From contig NZ_CP113068.1 of assembly GCF_026625885.1 (NCBI RefSeq), forward strand, positions 558,001 to 622,000: DNA of 64,000 nt, in the 5' to 3' direction. This DNA is from Roseateles sp. SL47. Lineage in GTDB: Bacteria; Pseudomonadota; Gammaproteobacteria; Burkholderiales; Burkholderiaceae_C. Position 1 is the first letter of the stretch. The number at the start of each line of letters is the position of its first letter. The translations under genes were made by a program, and so were the position numbers. Shown one piece after another: positions 38,462 through 52,226 of the stretch. Below the pieces are notes generated by a model. The model ran no database searches and was not told where the DNA came from. It saw nothing but the letters and a program-made list of their open reading frames with translations.

Positions 38462-38483
38462 GGTGTCACTCCAAATGCATGGA

Positions 38484-38516
38484 GCCGCCAGCGGGTTGGT
38501 AAAAACCCGAGGCGGC
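38484..38516 (-). other. Stem-loop between rpsG and fusA
   Basis: GCCGCC (38484-38489) and CGGGTT (38492-38497) pair with AACCCG (38504-38509) and GGCGGC (38511-38516), giving a two-part 12-bp stem in the 69-bp gap. It ends about 22 bp before the fusA ATG region and could modulate fusA translation, in the position where E. coli S7 acts on the rpsL-rpsG junction one gene earlier. Confidence 0.45.
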
Positions 38517-38530
38517 CAGGAAGGTCTTGT

Positions 38531-39001
38531 TTAGAAACGGAAGTGCGAGAACGCCTTGTTGGCGTCGGCCATACGGTGCACTTCGTCGCGCTTCTTCATC
38601 GCGCCACCGCGGCCTTCAGCAGCTTCCAGCAGTTCGTTGGCCAAACGTTGGGCCATCGACTTCTCACCGCGCTTGCGTGCCGATTCCTTGAGCCAGCGCA
38701 TGGCCAGAGCCAGACGGCGGACGGGGCGAACTTCCACGGGAACTTGGTAGTTCGCACCGCCAACACGACGGGACTTCACTTCGACCATGGGCTTCACGTT
38801 GTTCAGCGCGATCATGAACACTTCCAGCGGATCTTTGCCGGACTTGTTCTCGACCTGTTCCAGGGCGCCATAAATGATGCGCTCTGCGACGGCCTTCTTG
38901 CCCGATTCCATGATGACGTTCATGAACTTGGACAGATCAACGCTGCCGAACTTGGGATCGGGCAGGATTTCGCGCTTGGGTACTTCGCGACGACGTGGCA
39001 T
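38531..39001 (-). CDS. rpsG: Ribosomal protein S7
   Basis: S7 initiates 30S head assembly and lies at the exit site. The 156-residue product begins [19 protein letters not shown] and ends [18 protein letters not shown], the short S7 form without the K-12-type extension. It lies 163 bp after rpsL. In E. coli S7 binds the rpsL-rpsG intercistronic mRNA for feedback; the gap here is long enough for a similar element. Confidence 0.97.
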   Translation of the reverse strand: MPRRREVPKREILPDPKFGSVDLSKFMNVIMESGKKAVAERIIYGALEQVENKSGKDPLEVFMIALNNVKPMVEVKSRRVGGANYQVPVEVRPVRRLALAMRWLKESARKRGEKSMAQRLANELLEAAEGRGGAMKKRDEVHRMADANKAFSHFRF

Positions 39002-39164
39002 GGGAGTCTTCCTTCAATGCTTCAGTTGGCTGGCTTTCGCCTGCCGCGGATCTCCACCACCTATTGGGGGGATCCACTTACTCGGTTGTGGGTGCACATG
39101 CACCGAAACCGCAACAATTTGGTGACCGTTGTCCTGAGACCTCGGCAGCCAAAACCTGGGCTGA

Positions 39165-39542
39165 TTAGGCCTTCTTCGGACGCTTCGCGCCGTACTTGGA
39201 ACGCGATTGCTTGCGGTCCTTCACGCCCTGCAGGTCCAGAGAACCGCGGACGATGTGGTAACGCACACCGGGCAAGTCCTTGACACGGCCGCCGCGCACG
39301 AGCACGACGCTGTGTTCTTGCAGGTTGTGGCCTTCACCGCCGATGTACGAGATGACCTCGAAACCGTTGGTCAGGCGCACCTTGGCCACTTTACGCAGAG
39401 CCGAGTTCGGCTTCTTCGGGGTGGTGGTGTACACGCGGGTGCAGACGCCACGGCGCTGCGGGCACGACTGCATAGCCGGCGACTTGGATTTCGTCACCTC
39501 GGTCTCACGACCGTGGCGCACGAGCTGATTGATGGTTGGCAT
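39165..39542 (-). CDS. rpsL: Ribosomal protein S12
   Basis: S12 controls decoding accuracy. The 125-residue product begins [20 protein letters not shown]. The lysines that change in streptomycin resistance (in [13 protein letters not shown] and [12 protein letters not shown]) are the wild-type residues. The start is the ATG at 39542; the upstream open frame is not conserved. It is the first gene of the str operon. Confidence 0.97.
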   Translation of the reverse strand: MPTINQLVRHGRETEVTKSKSPAMQSCPQRRGVCTRVYTTTPKKPNSALRKVAKVRLTNGFEVISYIGGEGHNLQEHSVVLVRGGRVKDLPGVRYHIVRGSLDLQGVKDRKQSRSKYGAKRPKKA

Positions 39543-39741
39543 AAGTAACTTGTTCCCGTTTGAAGTCACAGCTTCAGCGGCAGTGAGAGGCGCGGCCAGT
39601 TCGACGACCCAGAAGACAAGCGACAAAAGCGCAGCGCCGACCTTGATCGCGGCACCACGCCCTCACTGCCTTCCGAACGTTTTCACTCGCTTCCCTGAAT
39701 GGGGCTCAGTTGGCTCTACCGTACCTGGGCCGAGATCCGCT

Positions 39742-39768
39742 ATATCCGTGATATCCGTGATATCCGCG
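39742..39768. repeat. 9-bp tandem repeat in the str operon leader
   Basis: ATATCCGTG occurs twice and ATATCCGCG once, head to tail, in the region between the predicted rpsL transcription start and its coding sequence. Each unit contains the start of a GGATAT direct repeat on the transcribed strand. Confidence 0.6.
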
Positions 39769-39853
39769 TATTCGGCAGGTGGGCAGGGCCCAGGGGATCA
39801 AGCCCCCTTTTCAAGCCCCTTCAGGCGCATCTATACACGCTGAAGAGCCCGCG

Positions 39854-39883
39854 ATTGTAGGCCAGTTCGCCGAAAACGCACAA
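39854..39883 (-). promoter_or_regulatory. Sigma-70 promoter of the str operon (rpsL)
   Basis: On the minus strand TTGTGC (39878-39883) and TACAAT (39854-39859) are 18 bp apart, followed by the GC-rich discriminator CGCGGGC, typical of stringent control. It implies an rpsL leader of about 305 nt. It overlaps the PIN-gene promoter on the opposite strand. Confidence 0.7.
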
Positions 39884-39894
39884 GGCGCTATGCT
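39866..39894 (+). promoter_or_regulatory. Candidate promoter of the PIN-domain gene
   Basis: TTCGCC (39866-39871) and TATGCT (39889-39894) are 17 bp apart; transcription would start two to four bases before the ATG at 39905, giving an almost leaderless mRNA. The boxes interleave with those of the divergent rpsL promoter. Confidence 0.4.
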
Positions 39895-39904
39895 GGCTGC
39901 CCCC

Positions 39905-40420
39905 ATGAACCCTGCTGTTTTACCTTCATTGCCGCCGGCCTCACCCATCGGGCCCCTGCCCCTGCGCGTCGTTCTGGACACTCAGATCGTCATGGATTGG
40001 CTGGTTTTTGATGAACCACGCATCCGGCCGATCATTGCCCGCGTCGAAAGCCGGCACTTACTTTGGACTGCCACGGCCCCGATGAAAGCGGAAATGCTGC
40101 ACGTGCTGGGGCGCGGAGTGGCTGCGCGCTATTCCCCGGACCTGGCGCGGATCCATGCGGCATTTCAACAGCACTGTGAATTCATCGAAGTGCCGGTACT
40201 GGGCATTTCGCGTCCGCGATGCAGTGACGAGGACGACCAGAAGTTCATTGACCTGGCGCTGCACTTGGCGGTGTCGCAGCCCACGGTCCTTCTTTCCCGG
40301 GATCGGGCTGTCTTGAAGGTGGCGAAGCGCGCGGCGAAGTTGGGATTATCGATTCTGTCTCCCGATGCGTGGCTCCAGCGCCACGCCACCACGGCACTCA
40401 CAGACCTCGCCTCCCAGTAG
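39905..40420 (+). CDS. PIN-domain protein (putative toxin component, PIN_3/TIGR00305-like)
   Basis: The 171-residue protein is a PIN-fold putative ribonuclease. Conserved acidic residues are visible in VVLDTQIVMDWLVF, in MKAEMLHVL, in CSDEDDQKFIDLAL and in LLSRDRAVLK, so the active site appears complete, although the usual DTN is DTQ. Members are annotated as toxin-antitoxin toxins but often, as here, have no antitoxin gene beside them. The start is taken at 39905 (MNPAVLP); an ATG at 39890 is possible but overlaps the predicted -10 box. It is the only plus-strand gene within the 36-kb ribosomal cluster. Confidence 0.78.
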   Translation: MNPAVLPSLPPASPIGPLPLRVVLDTQIVMDWLVFDEPRIRPIIARVESRHLLWTATAPMKAEMLHVLGRGVAARYSPDLARIHAAFQQHCEFIEVPVLGISRPRCSDEDDQKFIDLALHLAVSQPTVLLSRDRAVLKVAKRAAKLGLSILSPDAWLQRHATTALTDLASQ

Positions 40421-40731
40421 CCTCTGCATCCGACAGGGGGGGCCGACCCGAGCTCGGGCTTGGGCTCGGATGGACATCGAGATTGGGCTCGGGATGGGGA
40501 TGGGCGTTGTTGATCTCGGCCTCTTCGTTCAGTGTTTTTTCGCACGACTCGGTCCGGAGGCATGCGGGCGGAGGCTTCTGCGTAAGTCAAGGAGGAGCCC
40601 CGAAGGGGCGGGGGACATGGAGCAGAAGCCTCCGCCCGCATGCCTCCAGCGCCCGCTGCAGCCCCCCCAGAACCCGCCCGCCTCCAGCGCCCGCCCAGGC
40701 CCCTCCCCCCAGTCCGAACCCTGAGCGAAAA
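40421..40731. other. Intergenic region between the PIN gene and the rpoC terminator
   Basis: The stretch has no believable gene. Its main content is the long inverted repeat listed separately, preceded by GGGCTCGG-type short repeats at 40450-40500 and followed by a cytosine-rich run at 40640-40715. Confidence 0.5.
40556..40647. repeat. Perfect 26-bp inverted repeat with nested hairpin
   Basis: Positions 40556-40581 (starting GGAGGCATGCGG) are the exact reverse complement of 40622-40647 (ending CGCATGCCTCC). The 40-base centre holds a second stem, GCCCC (40597-40601) with GGGGC (40605-40609). There are no open reading frames of note inside. It has the form of a palindromic mobile or REP-like unit, or a strong bidirectional structure after the PIN gene. 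Confidence 0.75.
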
Positions 40732-40765
40732 AAAAGGCTGCCCCCTTTCGGGTCGGCAGCCTTTT
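40732..40765 (-). terminator. Rho-independent terminator after rpoC
   Basis: AGGCTGCC (40735-40742) and GGCAGCCT (40755-40762) form the stem, with A/T runs on both sides; on the minus strand the stem runs into eight T. It lies about 57 bp after the rpoC stop and ends the rpoBC transcript. Confidence 0.9.
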
Positions 40766-40821
40766 CAGCCGGACCGGCGGTTTCACCCGCCGGTCTCAGT
40801 CACTCAGGGTGATGAGTCCGC

Positions 40822-43800
40822 TCAAACGCTCGGCGTGTCGTCCGCATCCAGGGCGGACAGTTGCACCGCCGCCATTTCCTCGGCTTCCTGCATCGCGATG
40901 GAACGGCGCTCTGCGTCGTCCATCTCTTCCTTGACGCGACGCGCCTGGTGGAAGGCCATACCGGTACCGGCCGGGATCAGACGACCCACGATCACGTTTT
41001 CCTTCAGACCGCGCAGCTCGTCGCGCTTGCCCATGATGGCCGCTTCGGTCAGCACGCGCGTGGTTTCCTGGAAGGAAGCCGCCGAGATGAACGAATCGGT
41101 GGACAGCGATGCCTTGGTGATCCCCAGCAGCACGTCGGAGTGGGTGGCAATGATCTTGCCTTCGCCACGCAGACGGTCGTTGGTATCCAGCAGCTCCGAA
41201 CGTTCGACCTGTTCGCCGGTGATGTAGGACGAATCGCCCGGGTTGACGATCTGCACGCGGCGCAGCATCTGGCGAACGATCACCTCGATGTGCTTGTCGT
41301 TGATCTTCACGCCCTGCAGACGGTAAACGTCTTGCACTTCGTCCACGATGTAGCGAGCCAGTTCCTCGATCCCCAGCAGGCGCAGGATGTCCTGCGGATC
41401 CGCCGGGCCGTCGACGATCAGTTCGCCGCGGTTCACCACCTGACCTTCGTGCACCAGGATGTTCTTTTCCTTGGGCACCAGCACTTCGTGCTTGCGGCCT
41501 TCCGGATCGGTGATCTCCAAGCGCACCTTGCCCTTGGTCTCCTTACCAAACGAGACCGTACCGGTCTGCTCGGCCAGGACACCCGCGTCCTTCGGCGAAC
41601 GGGCTTCGAAGAGCTCGGCCACGCGGGGCAGACCCCCGGTAATGTCGCGAGTCTTCTGACCTTCCACCGGGATACGGGCCAGCACTTCGCCGGGCGCCAG
41701 ATCCTGGCCGTCGCGCACCTGGATCAGAGCGCCGACCTGGAAGCCGATCGTCACCGAGTGGTCGGTACCGGGGATCTTCACCTCGTTGCCCTGGGCATCC
41801 AGCAGCTTCACCTGCGGACGAACCACCTTGGCTGCACCACGACGCTTCGGATCGATCACCACCAGGGTGGACAGACCGGTCACTTCGTCGACCTGCTTGG
41901 CCACCGTCACGCCTTCTTCGACGTTCTCGAACTTCGCCTGACCGGCGAATTCCGTGATGATCGGGCGGGTCAGCGGGTCCCAATTGGCCAGGATGGTGCC
42001 AGCCTTGATGGTCTGGTCAGCCTTGATGTTGAGCAGCGCACCGTACGGCACCTTGTGACGCTCACGCTCGCGGCCGTGCGGGTCGGAGATGACGATTTCG
42101 CCGGAACGGGAAATCACCACCAACTCGCCCTTGCCGTTGGTCACGTAGCGCATCGTGGCATTGAAGCCGATGATGCCGTCCGACTTGGCTTCCACGCTGG
42201 AGGCCACGGCCGCACGCGAAGCCGCACCACCGATGTGGAAGGTACGCATCGTCAGCTGCGTGCCCGGCTCACCGATCGACTGTGCAGCAATCACGCCCAC
42301 GGCCTCACCGGTGTTGACCAGGCCGCCACGACCCAGGTCGCGGCCATAGCACTTCGCGCACAGACCGAAGCGGGTGCCACAGGTCAGCGGCGTGCGGACC
42401 TTCACCTCGTCCACGCCGGCTTGTTCCAGCAGGTCCAGGGTGTCTTCGTCCAGCATGTTGCCGGCGGTCAGCAGCAGCGCCTGCGTTTCCGGGTGCATCA
42501 CATCCACGGCAGCCACACGACCCAGGATACGGTCGCGCAGAGACTCGATCACCTCACCGCCTTCCACCAGGGCGCGCATGTTGATGCCGTTGTCGGTGCC
42601 GCAATCGGATTCGGTCACGACCAGATCCTGCGTCACGTCCACCAGACGACGCGTCAGGTAGCCCGAGTTTGCGGTCTTCAGCGCCGTATCCGCCAGGCCC
42701 TTACGAGCACCGTGGGTGGAAATGAAGTACTGCAGAACGTTCAGACCTTCGCGGAAGTTCGCGGTGATCGGCGTTTCAATGATGGAGCCGTCCGGCTTGG
42801 CCATCAGGCCCCGCATACCGGCCAGCTGGCGGATCTGGGCCGCGCTACCGCGGGCACCGGAGTCAGCCATCATGTAGATGGAGTTGAAGGACTCCTGCTC
42901 CACTTCCTTGCCGTTGCGGTCCAGGATCTTTTCCTTGGACAGCTGCGACATCATCACCTTGCCGACTTCGTCACCGGTCTTGCCCCAGATGTCCACCACC
43001 TTGTTGTAGCGTTCACCGGCGGTCACCAGACCCGAGACGTACTGCTGCTCGATCTCCTTGACTTCCTTCTCGGCGCGATCGATCAGCTCGACCTTCTGCT
43101 TGGGCACCAGCATGTCGTCGATGGCGATCGAGATGCCGGCACGCGTGGCCAGACGGAAGCCGGACTGCAGCAGCTTGTCTGCCAGCACCACGGTTTCCTT
43201 CAGGCCGCACTTGCGGAAGGAGGTGTTGATCAGGCGCGAGATTTCCTTCTTCTTCAGCGCCTTGTTGATGTTGCTGAAGGGCAGGCCCTTGGGCAGGATT
43301 TCCGACAGGATCGCGCGGCCCACGGTGGTGTCCACCAGCTTGGTCTCGGGAACCCACTCGCCGGTGTCCTTGTCCTTGCTGTACTCGGTCAGGCGCACGC
43401 TGATCTTGGCGGTCACTTCCACCGCACCGGTATCCAGCGCGCGGATGACTTCGGCGATGTCCGAGAACACCATGCCTTCACCCCGGCCGTTCGTACGCTC
43501 ACGAGTGGCGTAGTACAGGCCCAGCACCACGTCTTGCGACGGGACGATGGATGGTTCGCCGGAGGCCGGGAACAGCACGTTGTTGGAGGCCAGCATCAGC
43601 ACGCGGGCTTCCATCTGCGCTTCGATGGACAGCGGCACGTGAACGGCCATCTGGTCACCGTCGAAGTCGGCGTTGAAGGCCGCGCAGACGAGCGGATGCA
43701 GCTGAATCGCCTTGCCTTCGATCAGCACCGGTTCAAAGGCCTGGATGCCCAGGCGGTGCAGCGTCGGAGCGCGGTTCAGCAGGACCGGGTGTTCCTTGAT

Positions 43801-45039
43801 GACTTCTTCAAGGATGTCCCAGACCACCGGCGTGCCGGATTCGACTTCCTTCTTCGCCGCCTTGATGGTGGTGGCGATGCCCATCGCCTCCAGACGCGAG
43901 AAGATGAAGGGCTTGAACAGCTCCAGCGCCATCAGCTTGGGCAGACCGCACTGATGCAGCTTGAGCGTCGGGCCCACGGTAATCACCGAACGGCCCGAGT
44001 AGTCGACGCGCTTGCCCAGCAAGTTCTGACGGAAACGACCGCTCTTGCCCTTGATCATGTCGGCCAGCGACTTGAGGGCACGCTTGTTGGCGCCGGTCAT
44101 CGCCTTGCCGCGACGGCCGTTGTCCAGCAGCGAGTCGACCGCCTCCTGCAGCATGCGCTTTTCGTTGCGCACGATGATCTCGGGGGCCTTCAGCTCCAGC
44201 AGACGGGCCAGGCGGTTGTTGCGGTTGATGACGCGACGATAGAGGTCGTTCAGGTCGGAGGTCGCAAAGCGACCGCCGTCCAGCGGCACCAGCGGACGCA
44301 GGTCCGGCGGCAGCACCGGCAGCACTTCCAGCACCATCCAGTTCGGCTTGATGCCCGAACGCTTGAAGGCCTCCATGACCTTGAGGCGCTTGGAGTTCTT
44401 CTTGACCTTCAGCTCGGAGCCGGTCATGTCGTTGCGCAGGCGATCGATCTCGACGTCGAGATCCATCTCCTCCAGCAGCTTCTTGATGCCTTCGGCACCC
44501 ATCAGCGCGATGAACTCGTCACCGTACTCGACACGCTTCGCGTCGTAATCGTCCTCGGACATGATGCTGAACTTCTTCAGCGGGGTCATGCCGGGGTCCA
44601 CCACCACGTAGGCTTCGAAGTACAGCACGCGCTCGATGTCGCGCAGGGTCATGTCCAGCACCAGGCCCAGACGGGACGGCAGGGACTTCAGGAACCAGAT
44701 GTGGGCGCAGGGCGCGGCCAGGTCAATGTGACCCATGCGCTCGCGACGCACCTTGGTCTGGGTGACTTCAACGCCGCACTTCTCGCAGATCACGCCACGG
44801 TGCTTCAGGCGCTTGTACTTGCCGCACAGGCACTCGTAGTCCTTGATCGGGCCGAAGATCTTGGCGCAGAACAGGCCATCGCGTTCCGGCTTGAAAGTCC
44901 GGTAGTTGATGGTCTCGGGCTTCTTCACTTCACCGAAAGACCACGAACGGATCTTTTCGGGCGAAGCCAGCCCGATCTTGATCGCGTCGAAGTGCTCGTC
45001 CGGCGTGAATTGCTTGAACAGGTCCAGTAAACCTTTCAT
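40822..45039 (-). CDS. rpoC: RNA polymerase beta' subunit
   Basis: The 1405-residue subunit carries the catalytic [12 protein letters not shown] loop, whose aspartates bind the active-site magnesium, the N-terminal zinc cysteines (CLCGKYK and CEKCGVE) and the second zinc cluster ([13 protein letters not shown] region). E. coli beta' has 1407 residues. It lies 18 bp after rpoB and its transcript ends at a strong terminator. Confidence 0.98.
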   Translation of the reverse strand: MKGLLDLFKQFTPDEHFDAIKIGLASPEKIRSWSFGEVKKPETINYRTFKPERDGLFCAKIFGPIKDYECLCGKYKRLKHRGVICEKCGVEVTQTKVRRERMGHIDLAAPCAHIWFLKSLPSRLGLVLDMTLRDIERVLYFEAYVVVDPGMTPLKKFSIMSEDDYDAKRVEYGDEFIALMGAEGIKKLLEEMDLDVEIDRLRNDMTGSELKVKKNSKRLKVMEAFKRSGIKPNWMVLEVLPVLPPDLRPLVPLDGGRFATSDLNDLYRRVINRNNRLARLLELKAPEIIVRNEKRMLQEAVDSLLDNGRRGKAMTGANKRALKSLADMIKGKSGRFRQNLLGKRVDYSGRSVITVGPTLKLHQCGLPKLMALELFKPFIFSRLEAMGIATTIKAAKKEVESGTPVVWDILEEVIKEHPVLLNRAPTLHRLGIQAFEPVLIEGKAIQLHPLVCAAFNADFDGDQMAVHVPLSIEAQMEARVLMLASNNVLFPASGEPSIVPSQDVVLGLYYATRERTNGRGEGMVFSDIAEVIRALDTGAVEVTAKISVRLTEYSKDKDTGEWVPETKLVDTTVGRAILSEILPKGLPFSNINKALKKKEISRLINTSFRKCGLKETVVLADKLLQSGFRLATRAGISIAIDDMLVPKQKVELIDRAEKEVKEIEQQYVSGLVTAGERYNKVVDIWGKTGDEVGKVMMSQLSKEKILDRNGKEVEQESFNSIYMMADSGARGSAAQIRQLAGMRGLMAKPDGSIIETPITANFREGLNVLQYFISTHGARKGLADTALKTANSGYLTRRLVDVTQDLVVTESDCGTDNGINMRALVEGGEVIESLRDRILGRVAAVDVMHPETQALLLTAGNMLDEDTLDLLEQAGVDEVKVRTPLTCGTRFGLCAKCYGRDLGRGGLVNTGEAVGVIAAQSIGEPGTQLTMRTFHIGGAASRAAVASSVEAKSDGIIGFNATMRYVTNGKGELVVISRSGEIVISDPHGRERERHKVPYGALLNIKADQTIKAGTILANWDPLTRPIITEFAGQAKFENVEEGVTVAKQVDEVTGLSTLVVIDPKRRGAAKVVRPQVKLLDAQGNEVKIPGTDHSVTIGFQVGALIQVRDGQDLAPGEVLARIPVEGQKTRDITGGLPRVAELFEARSPKDAGVLAEQTGTVSFGKETKGKVRLEITDPEGRKHEVLVPKEKNILVHEGQVVNRGELIVDGPADPQDILRLLGIEELARYIVDEVQDVYRLQGVKINDKHIEVIVRQMLRRVQIVNPGDSSYITGEQVERSELLDTNDRLRGEGKIIATHSDVLLGITKASLSTDSFISAASFQETTRVLTEAAIMGKRDELRGLKENVIVGRLIPAGTGMAFHQARRVKEEMDDAERRSIAMQEAEEMAAVQLSALDADDTPSV

Positions 45040-45057
45040 GTGTCTCTCCTGTTCCCT

Positions 45058-49179
<4,122 letters not shown>

Positions 49180-49575
49180 AAACACTCCGTGTCGAGTGCG
49201 CCCCTGGCCGTGGTGCGCACCGCGTCGGCGACTGGCTGTTCGGGCATTGCACCCGAAGCTTGGTGGTTGGCCACTACCAACCGCTGGCGGACAACCCCGG
49301 CGGACTGGACATGACCGGGGGCATTGCACCCACGCATCATCTCCAGCCGGACCGCGGCCCGACCAAACCGTTCTCTGCAGTCGGATCAGAGAACACTTGA
49401 AAGAACCGCACATGATACATGGACGATGCTTTCAGGTGCTCTTGTCAAGCCCAAAACCCTGACAACAACCCTACTATGGGGACATTTTCCCGGATCGCGA
49501 CGCCGTTGCGAGGCATCCGGAGCATGCCGCCCTTAAACGCGGAAAGGGGAGGCCCGTTGGGACCACCCCTCTCTC
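49180..49575 (-). other. rplL-rpoB intercistronic leader
   Basis: This long gap has no gene. It contains a 13-bp direct repeat (GGGCATTGCACCC at 49242-49254 and 49319-49331), a GGTTGG/CCAACC stem at about 49265-49282, and a stem after rplL (AGGGG...CCCCT at about 49540-49572). TTGACA occurs on the minus strand at 49443-49448 but with no -10 box at proper spacing. In E. coli the same gap holds an attenuator and an RNase III site that set rpoB expression below rplL. Confidence 0.45.
49242..49331. repeat. 13-bp direct repeat pair in the rpoB leader
   Basis: GGGCATTGCACCC occurs at 49242-49254 and again at 49319-49331, a 77-bp step. Each copy is partly self-complementary (GGG/CCC arms), so each could form a small hairpin in the mRNA leader. 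Confidence 0.55.
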
Positions 49576-49611
49576 GGAGAAGAACCGGCAAGCCAGGCCT
49601 GCCGATTCTCC
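49576..49611 (-). terminator. Hairpin directly after rplL, candidate attenuator
   Basis: On the minus strand GGAGAATCGGCA pairs with TGCCGGTTCTTCTCC, with minor bulges, and it starts about eight bases after the rplL stop. No T-run follows, so partial termination or RNase processing is more likely than a full stop. The position matches the E. coli rplL-rpoB attenuator. Confidence 0.5.
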
Positions 49612-49618
49612 AAGGTCA

Positions 49619-49999
49619 TTACTTGAGTTCGACCTTGGCGCCGGCTTCTTCCAGCTTCTTCTTGGCAGCTTCGGCGTCGGCCTTGGCAATGCCTTCCTTG
49701 ACCGGCTTCGGAGCGCCGTCGACCAGGTCCTTGGCTTCCTTCAGGCCCAGACCGGTGATTTCGCGCACGGCCTTGATGACCGACACCTTGTTGGCGCCAG
49801 CATCGGTCAGCACCACGGTGAATTCGGTCTTTTCTTCAGCAGCAGCAGCGCCACCGCCAGCAGCGCCGCCAGCAGCGGGAGCAGCCATCGAAGCGGCGGA
49901 CACGCCGAACTTCTCTTCAATTGCCTTGACCAGATCGTTCAGTTCCAGAACGGTCATGCTGTCCAGAGCGGACAGGAAAGCGTCTTTGTCGAATGCCAT
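49619..49999 (-). CDS. rplL: Ribosomal protein L7/L12
   Basis: L7/L12 forms the stalk that recruits translation GTPases. The 126-residue product has the N-terminal dimerisation domain ([20 protein letters not shown]), an Ala/Gly-rich hinge at about residues 38-54 and the C-terminal domain ending [14 protein letters not shown]. coli has 121. It lies 42 bp after rplJ. Confidence 0.98.
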   Translation of the reverse strand: MAFDKDAFLSALDSMTVLELNDLVKAIEEKFGVSAASMAAPAAGGAAGGGAAAAEEKTEFTVVLTDAGANKVSVIKAVREITGLGLKEAKDLVDGAPKPVKEGIAKADAEAAKKKLEEAGAKVELK

Positions 50000-50041
50000 G
50001 ATAGTTTCCTAAATACAGATGGTTTCTTGGGGGTGCGTCGT

Positions 50042-50566
50042 TCAGGCAGCAGCATCGGCCGGAGCTTCGGCTTCTGCGCCGCCGCCCCGTTGCTGAGCCA
50101 GGGCAGCCAGCACGGCCGCGGTGCGTTGCACCGGCGACTTGAGCAGGCCAGCCAATTGGGACAGCAGGACTTCCTTGCTGGGCACGGATGCCAGGGCCTT
50201 CAGGCCGTCAACATCCAGCACCTTGCCGCCATAGGCGCCACCCTTGAGGACGAGCTTGTCGTTGGTCTTGGCAAAGTCAGCGATGACTTTGGCAGCCGCG
50301 ACAGCATCTTCCGAAAAGCCGTAGATCAGCGGACCGACCATGGCATCCGAAGCAGCCTCGAACGAGGTGCCGGCGACAGCACGGCGAGCCAGGGTGTTCT
50401 TCAGGACATGAAGGTACACGCCTTGGGCACGCGCGGTGACACGCAGCTTGTTCAGGGCTTCAACGGTGAGGCCACGGTACTCGGCCAGCGCCAGCGTCTG
50501 CGACTTGGCAGCTTGCGCCGCCACGTCCGACACAACGGCTGCTTTCTCGTTGCGATTGAGACTCAA
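50042..50566 (-). CDS. rplJ: Ribosomal protein L10
   Basis: L10 anchors L7/L12 dimers to the stalk base. The 174-residue product begins [21 protein letters not shown] and has [16 protein letters not shown] and [11 protein letters not shown]. It is preceded by a 305-bp leader with an L10-leader-like stem. Confidence 0.97.
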   Translation of the reverse strand: MSLNRNEKAAVVSDVAAQAAKSQTLALAEYRGLTVEALNKLRVTARAQGVYLHVLKNTLARRAVAGTSFEAASDAMVGPLIYGFSEDAVAAAKVIADFAKTNDKLVLKGGAYGGKVLDVDGLKALASVPSKEVLLSQLAGLLKSPVQRTAAVLAALAQQRGGGAEAEAPADAAA

Positions 50567-50871
50567 GGTCTACTCCTCACATTACGCCCTCGATCCGACA
50601 CTTGCGTGTCTCGTCTCGGGCACCGGATTCAGCGACCTTCTGTCGGGATCAGGAAACCATCTGGTGGCAAAGCCGGGCCAGAGATCAGATCCTTTCAGCG
50701 GGACCGCCATCTGCGCTGGCGGGAGGCCGAAGCCCCCGATTAAGCAAACTCCCCAGGACTGCGGGAATTCGCGCCAGCGGTCTTGGATGACCCGGGCCGG
50801 TGTTGCCACCGACCCGACCCACCAATTCATCAGCGCGACGCCAGACTCGCGTCACACCTCATCTGAGTTGC
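50567..50871 (-). promoter_or_regulatory. L10 leader (autoregulatory mRNA region before rplJ)
   Basis: The gap between rplA and rplJ has no gene. Its transcribed strand contains a long-range stem CGCTGGCG (positions 50772-50779) with CGCCAGCG (50714-50721) enclosing GC-rich internal stems (CGGGGG...CCTCCCG). In many bacteria L10-L12 binds a kink-turn in this leader to repress rplJL. The match to the Rfam L10 leader is by position and shape only. A TTGCTTAATCGG segment inside is AT-richer, possibly an exposed loop. Confidence 0.5.
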
Positions 50872-51579
50872 TTAGGCAGAAGCCGCGGCGTTGATGGTTG
50901 CGACGTCCACACGAGCGCCAACGCCCATGGTGGAGGACACAGCCACCTTGCGCAGGTACACACCCTTGCTGGTTGCCGGCTTGGACTTGTTCAGAGCCTC
51001 GACCAGGGCGCGCAGGTTGCCTTCCAGCTTGTCGGTGTCGAACGAACGACGGCCGATGGTGGCGTGCACGATACCTGCCTTGTCGATACGGAACTGAACC
51101 TGACCGGCCTTGGCGTTCTTGACGGCGGTAGCGACGTCCGGGGTCACGGTGCCGACCTTCGGGTTCGGCATCAGGCCACGGGGGCCCAGGATCTGACCCA
51201 GGGTACCGACCACACGCATGGTGTCCGGCGAGGCGATGACCACGTCGAAGGGCATGTCACCCGCCTTGACGCGCTCAGCCAGGTCTTCCATGCCGACGAC
51301 GTCGGCACCAGCGGCCTTGGCTTCTTCAGCCTTGGCGCCCTGGGCGAACACAGCCACGCGCTTGGTCTTGCCGATGCCGTTGGGCATCACGACGGCGCCA
51401 CGAACCACCTGGTCCGACTTCTTGGCATCCACGCCCAGTTGGACGGAGACGTCGATCGATTCGTCGAACTTGGCGTTGGCGCATTCCTTCACCAGGTTCA
51501 GCGCGTCAGCCAGGGGATACAGCTTGGTCGTTTCGACCTTGCCTTGCAGAGCTTGTTGACGCTTGGTCAGCTTGGCCAT
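50872..51579 (-). CDS. rplA: Ribosomal protein L1
   Basis: L1 forms the mobile stalk at the E site and, in E. coli, represses its own rplKA operon. The 235-residue product begins [15 protein letters not shown] and contains [21 protein letters not shown] lies nine bases upstream of the ATG at 51579, inside the rplK 3' end; the two genes are separated by one base. Confidence 0.97.
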   Translation of the reverse strand: MAKLTKRQQALQGKVETTKLYPLADALNLVKECANAKFDESIDVSVQLGVDAKKSDQVVRGAVVMPNGIGKTKRVAVFAQGAKAEEAKAAGADVVGMEDLAERVKAGDMPFDVVIASPDTMRVVGTLGQILGPRGLMPNPKVGTVTPDVATAVKNAKAGQVQFRIDKAGIVHATIGRRSFDTDKLEGNLRALVEALNKSKPATSKGVYLRKVAVSSTMGVGARVDVATINAAASA

Positions 51580-51580
51580 G

Positions 51581-52012
51581 TCACACACCCTCCACGATGA
51601 TGCCCATCGAACGGGCAGAGCCGGCGATGGTGCGGACGGCGGCGTCCATGTCGGCAGCCGTCAGGTCCTTCTGCTTGGTCTTGGCGATTTCTTCCAGCTG
51701 GGCGCGGGTCAGCTTGCCGACCTTGTCCAGATGGGGACGCTGCGAACCCTTTTCGATCTTGGCTGCCTTCTTGATCAGCACGGTCGCCGGGGGCGACTTG
51801 ATCACGAAGGTGAAGCTCTTGTCCGCGAAGGCGGTGATCACGACGGGCAGCTTGAGGCCCGGCTCATAGCTCTGCGTCTGGGCGTTGAACGCCTTGCAGA
51901 ATTCCATGATGTTCAGACCACGCTGACCCAGCGCGGGACCCACCGGAGGCGAAGGGTTCGCCTTGCCGGCCGGGATTTGCAGCTTGATAAAGCCGACAAT
52001 CTTCTTGGCCAT
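51581..52012 (-). CDS. rplK: Ribosomal protein L11
   Basis: L11 lies at the GTPase-associated centre and is needed for RelA activation. The 143-residue product begins [30 protein letters not shown], with the conserved proline-rich switch, and ends [13 protein letters not shown]. coli has 142. Confidence 0.97.
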   Translation of the reverse strand: MAKKIVGFIKLQIPAGKANPSPPVGPALGQRGLNIMEFCKAFNAQTQSYEPGLKLPVVITAFADKSFTFVIKSPPATVLIKKAAKIEKGSQRPHLDKVGKLTRAQLEEIAKTKQKDLTAADMDAAVRTIAGSARSMGIIVEGV

Positions 52013-52048
52013 AGTTTCTCCTAGCAGCGACGCAACGGCCCCGTCACA

Positions 52049-52081
52049 TCGCCTGAGTGCTAACGCAAGGGGCTCAGGCGA
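52049..52081 (-). promoter_or_regulatory. Stem-loop before rplK, candidate L1-binding mRNA site
   Basis: On the minus strand TCGCCTGAG pairs with CTCAGGCGA around a 15-base loop, followed by TGTGACGGGG, about 35 bp before the rplK start. In E. coli L1 represses this operon by binding a leader stem with an asymmetric loop at this place. Only the position and stem support the call. Confidence 0.4.
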
Positions 52082-52185
52082 CCGCCCTTACCCTTGCTCC
52101 TCTTGTCCGCCTCTCGTTGCAGACTGGTCACGGACGTCTTCACAGCCGAAGCTGCGGAGCGATGTCAGGCTCCATGAACGACACC

Positions 52186-52212
52186 GGCGCCGCGAGCCAG
52201 GCTCGGGGCGCC
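52186..52212 (-). other. GC-rich hairpin just after nusG
   Basis: GGCGCC (52186-52191) and GAGCC (52194-52198) pair with GGCTC (52200-52204) and GGCGCC (52207-52212) with one mismatched step. It starts 14 bases past the nusG stop on the minus strand and has no T-run. It separates the secE-nusG part from the rplKA leader. Confidence 0.45.
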
Positions 52213-52226
52213 AGGGGTGCGTGACG

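Noticed and set aside
36416..39283. Plus-strand open frame of about 955 codons over fusA and rpsG
   Set aside because: It is an antisense shadow covering two conserved genes, with no ribosome site or recognisable protein.
40556..40647. CRISPR repeat or insertion-sequence ends
   Set aside because: The arms are a single inverted pair with no transposase, no spacer pattern and no target duplication that I could see.
49413..49448. Internal rpoB promoter based on a TTGACA in the rplL-rpoB gap
   Set aside because: The only -10-like box (TATCAT) is 24 bp away, too far for sigma-70.
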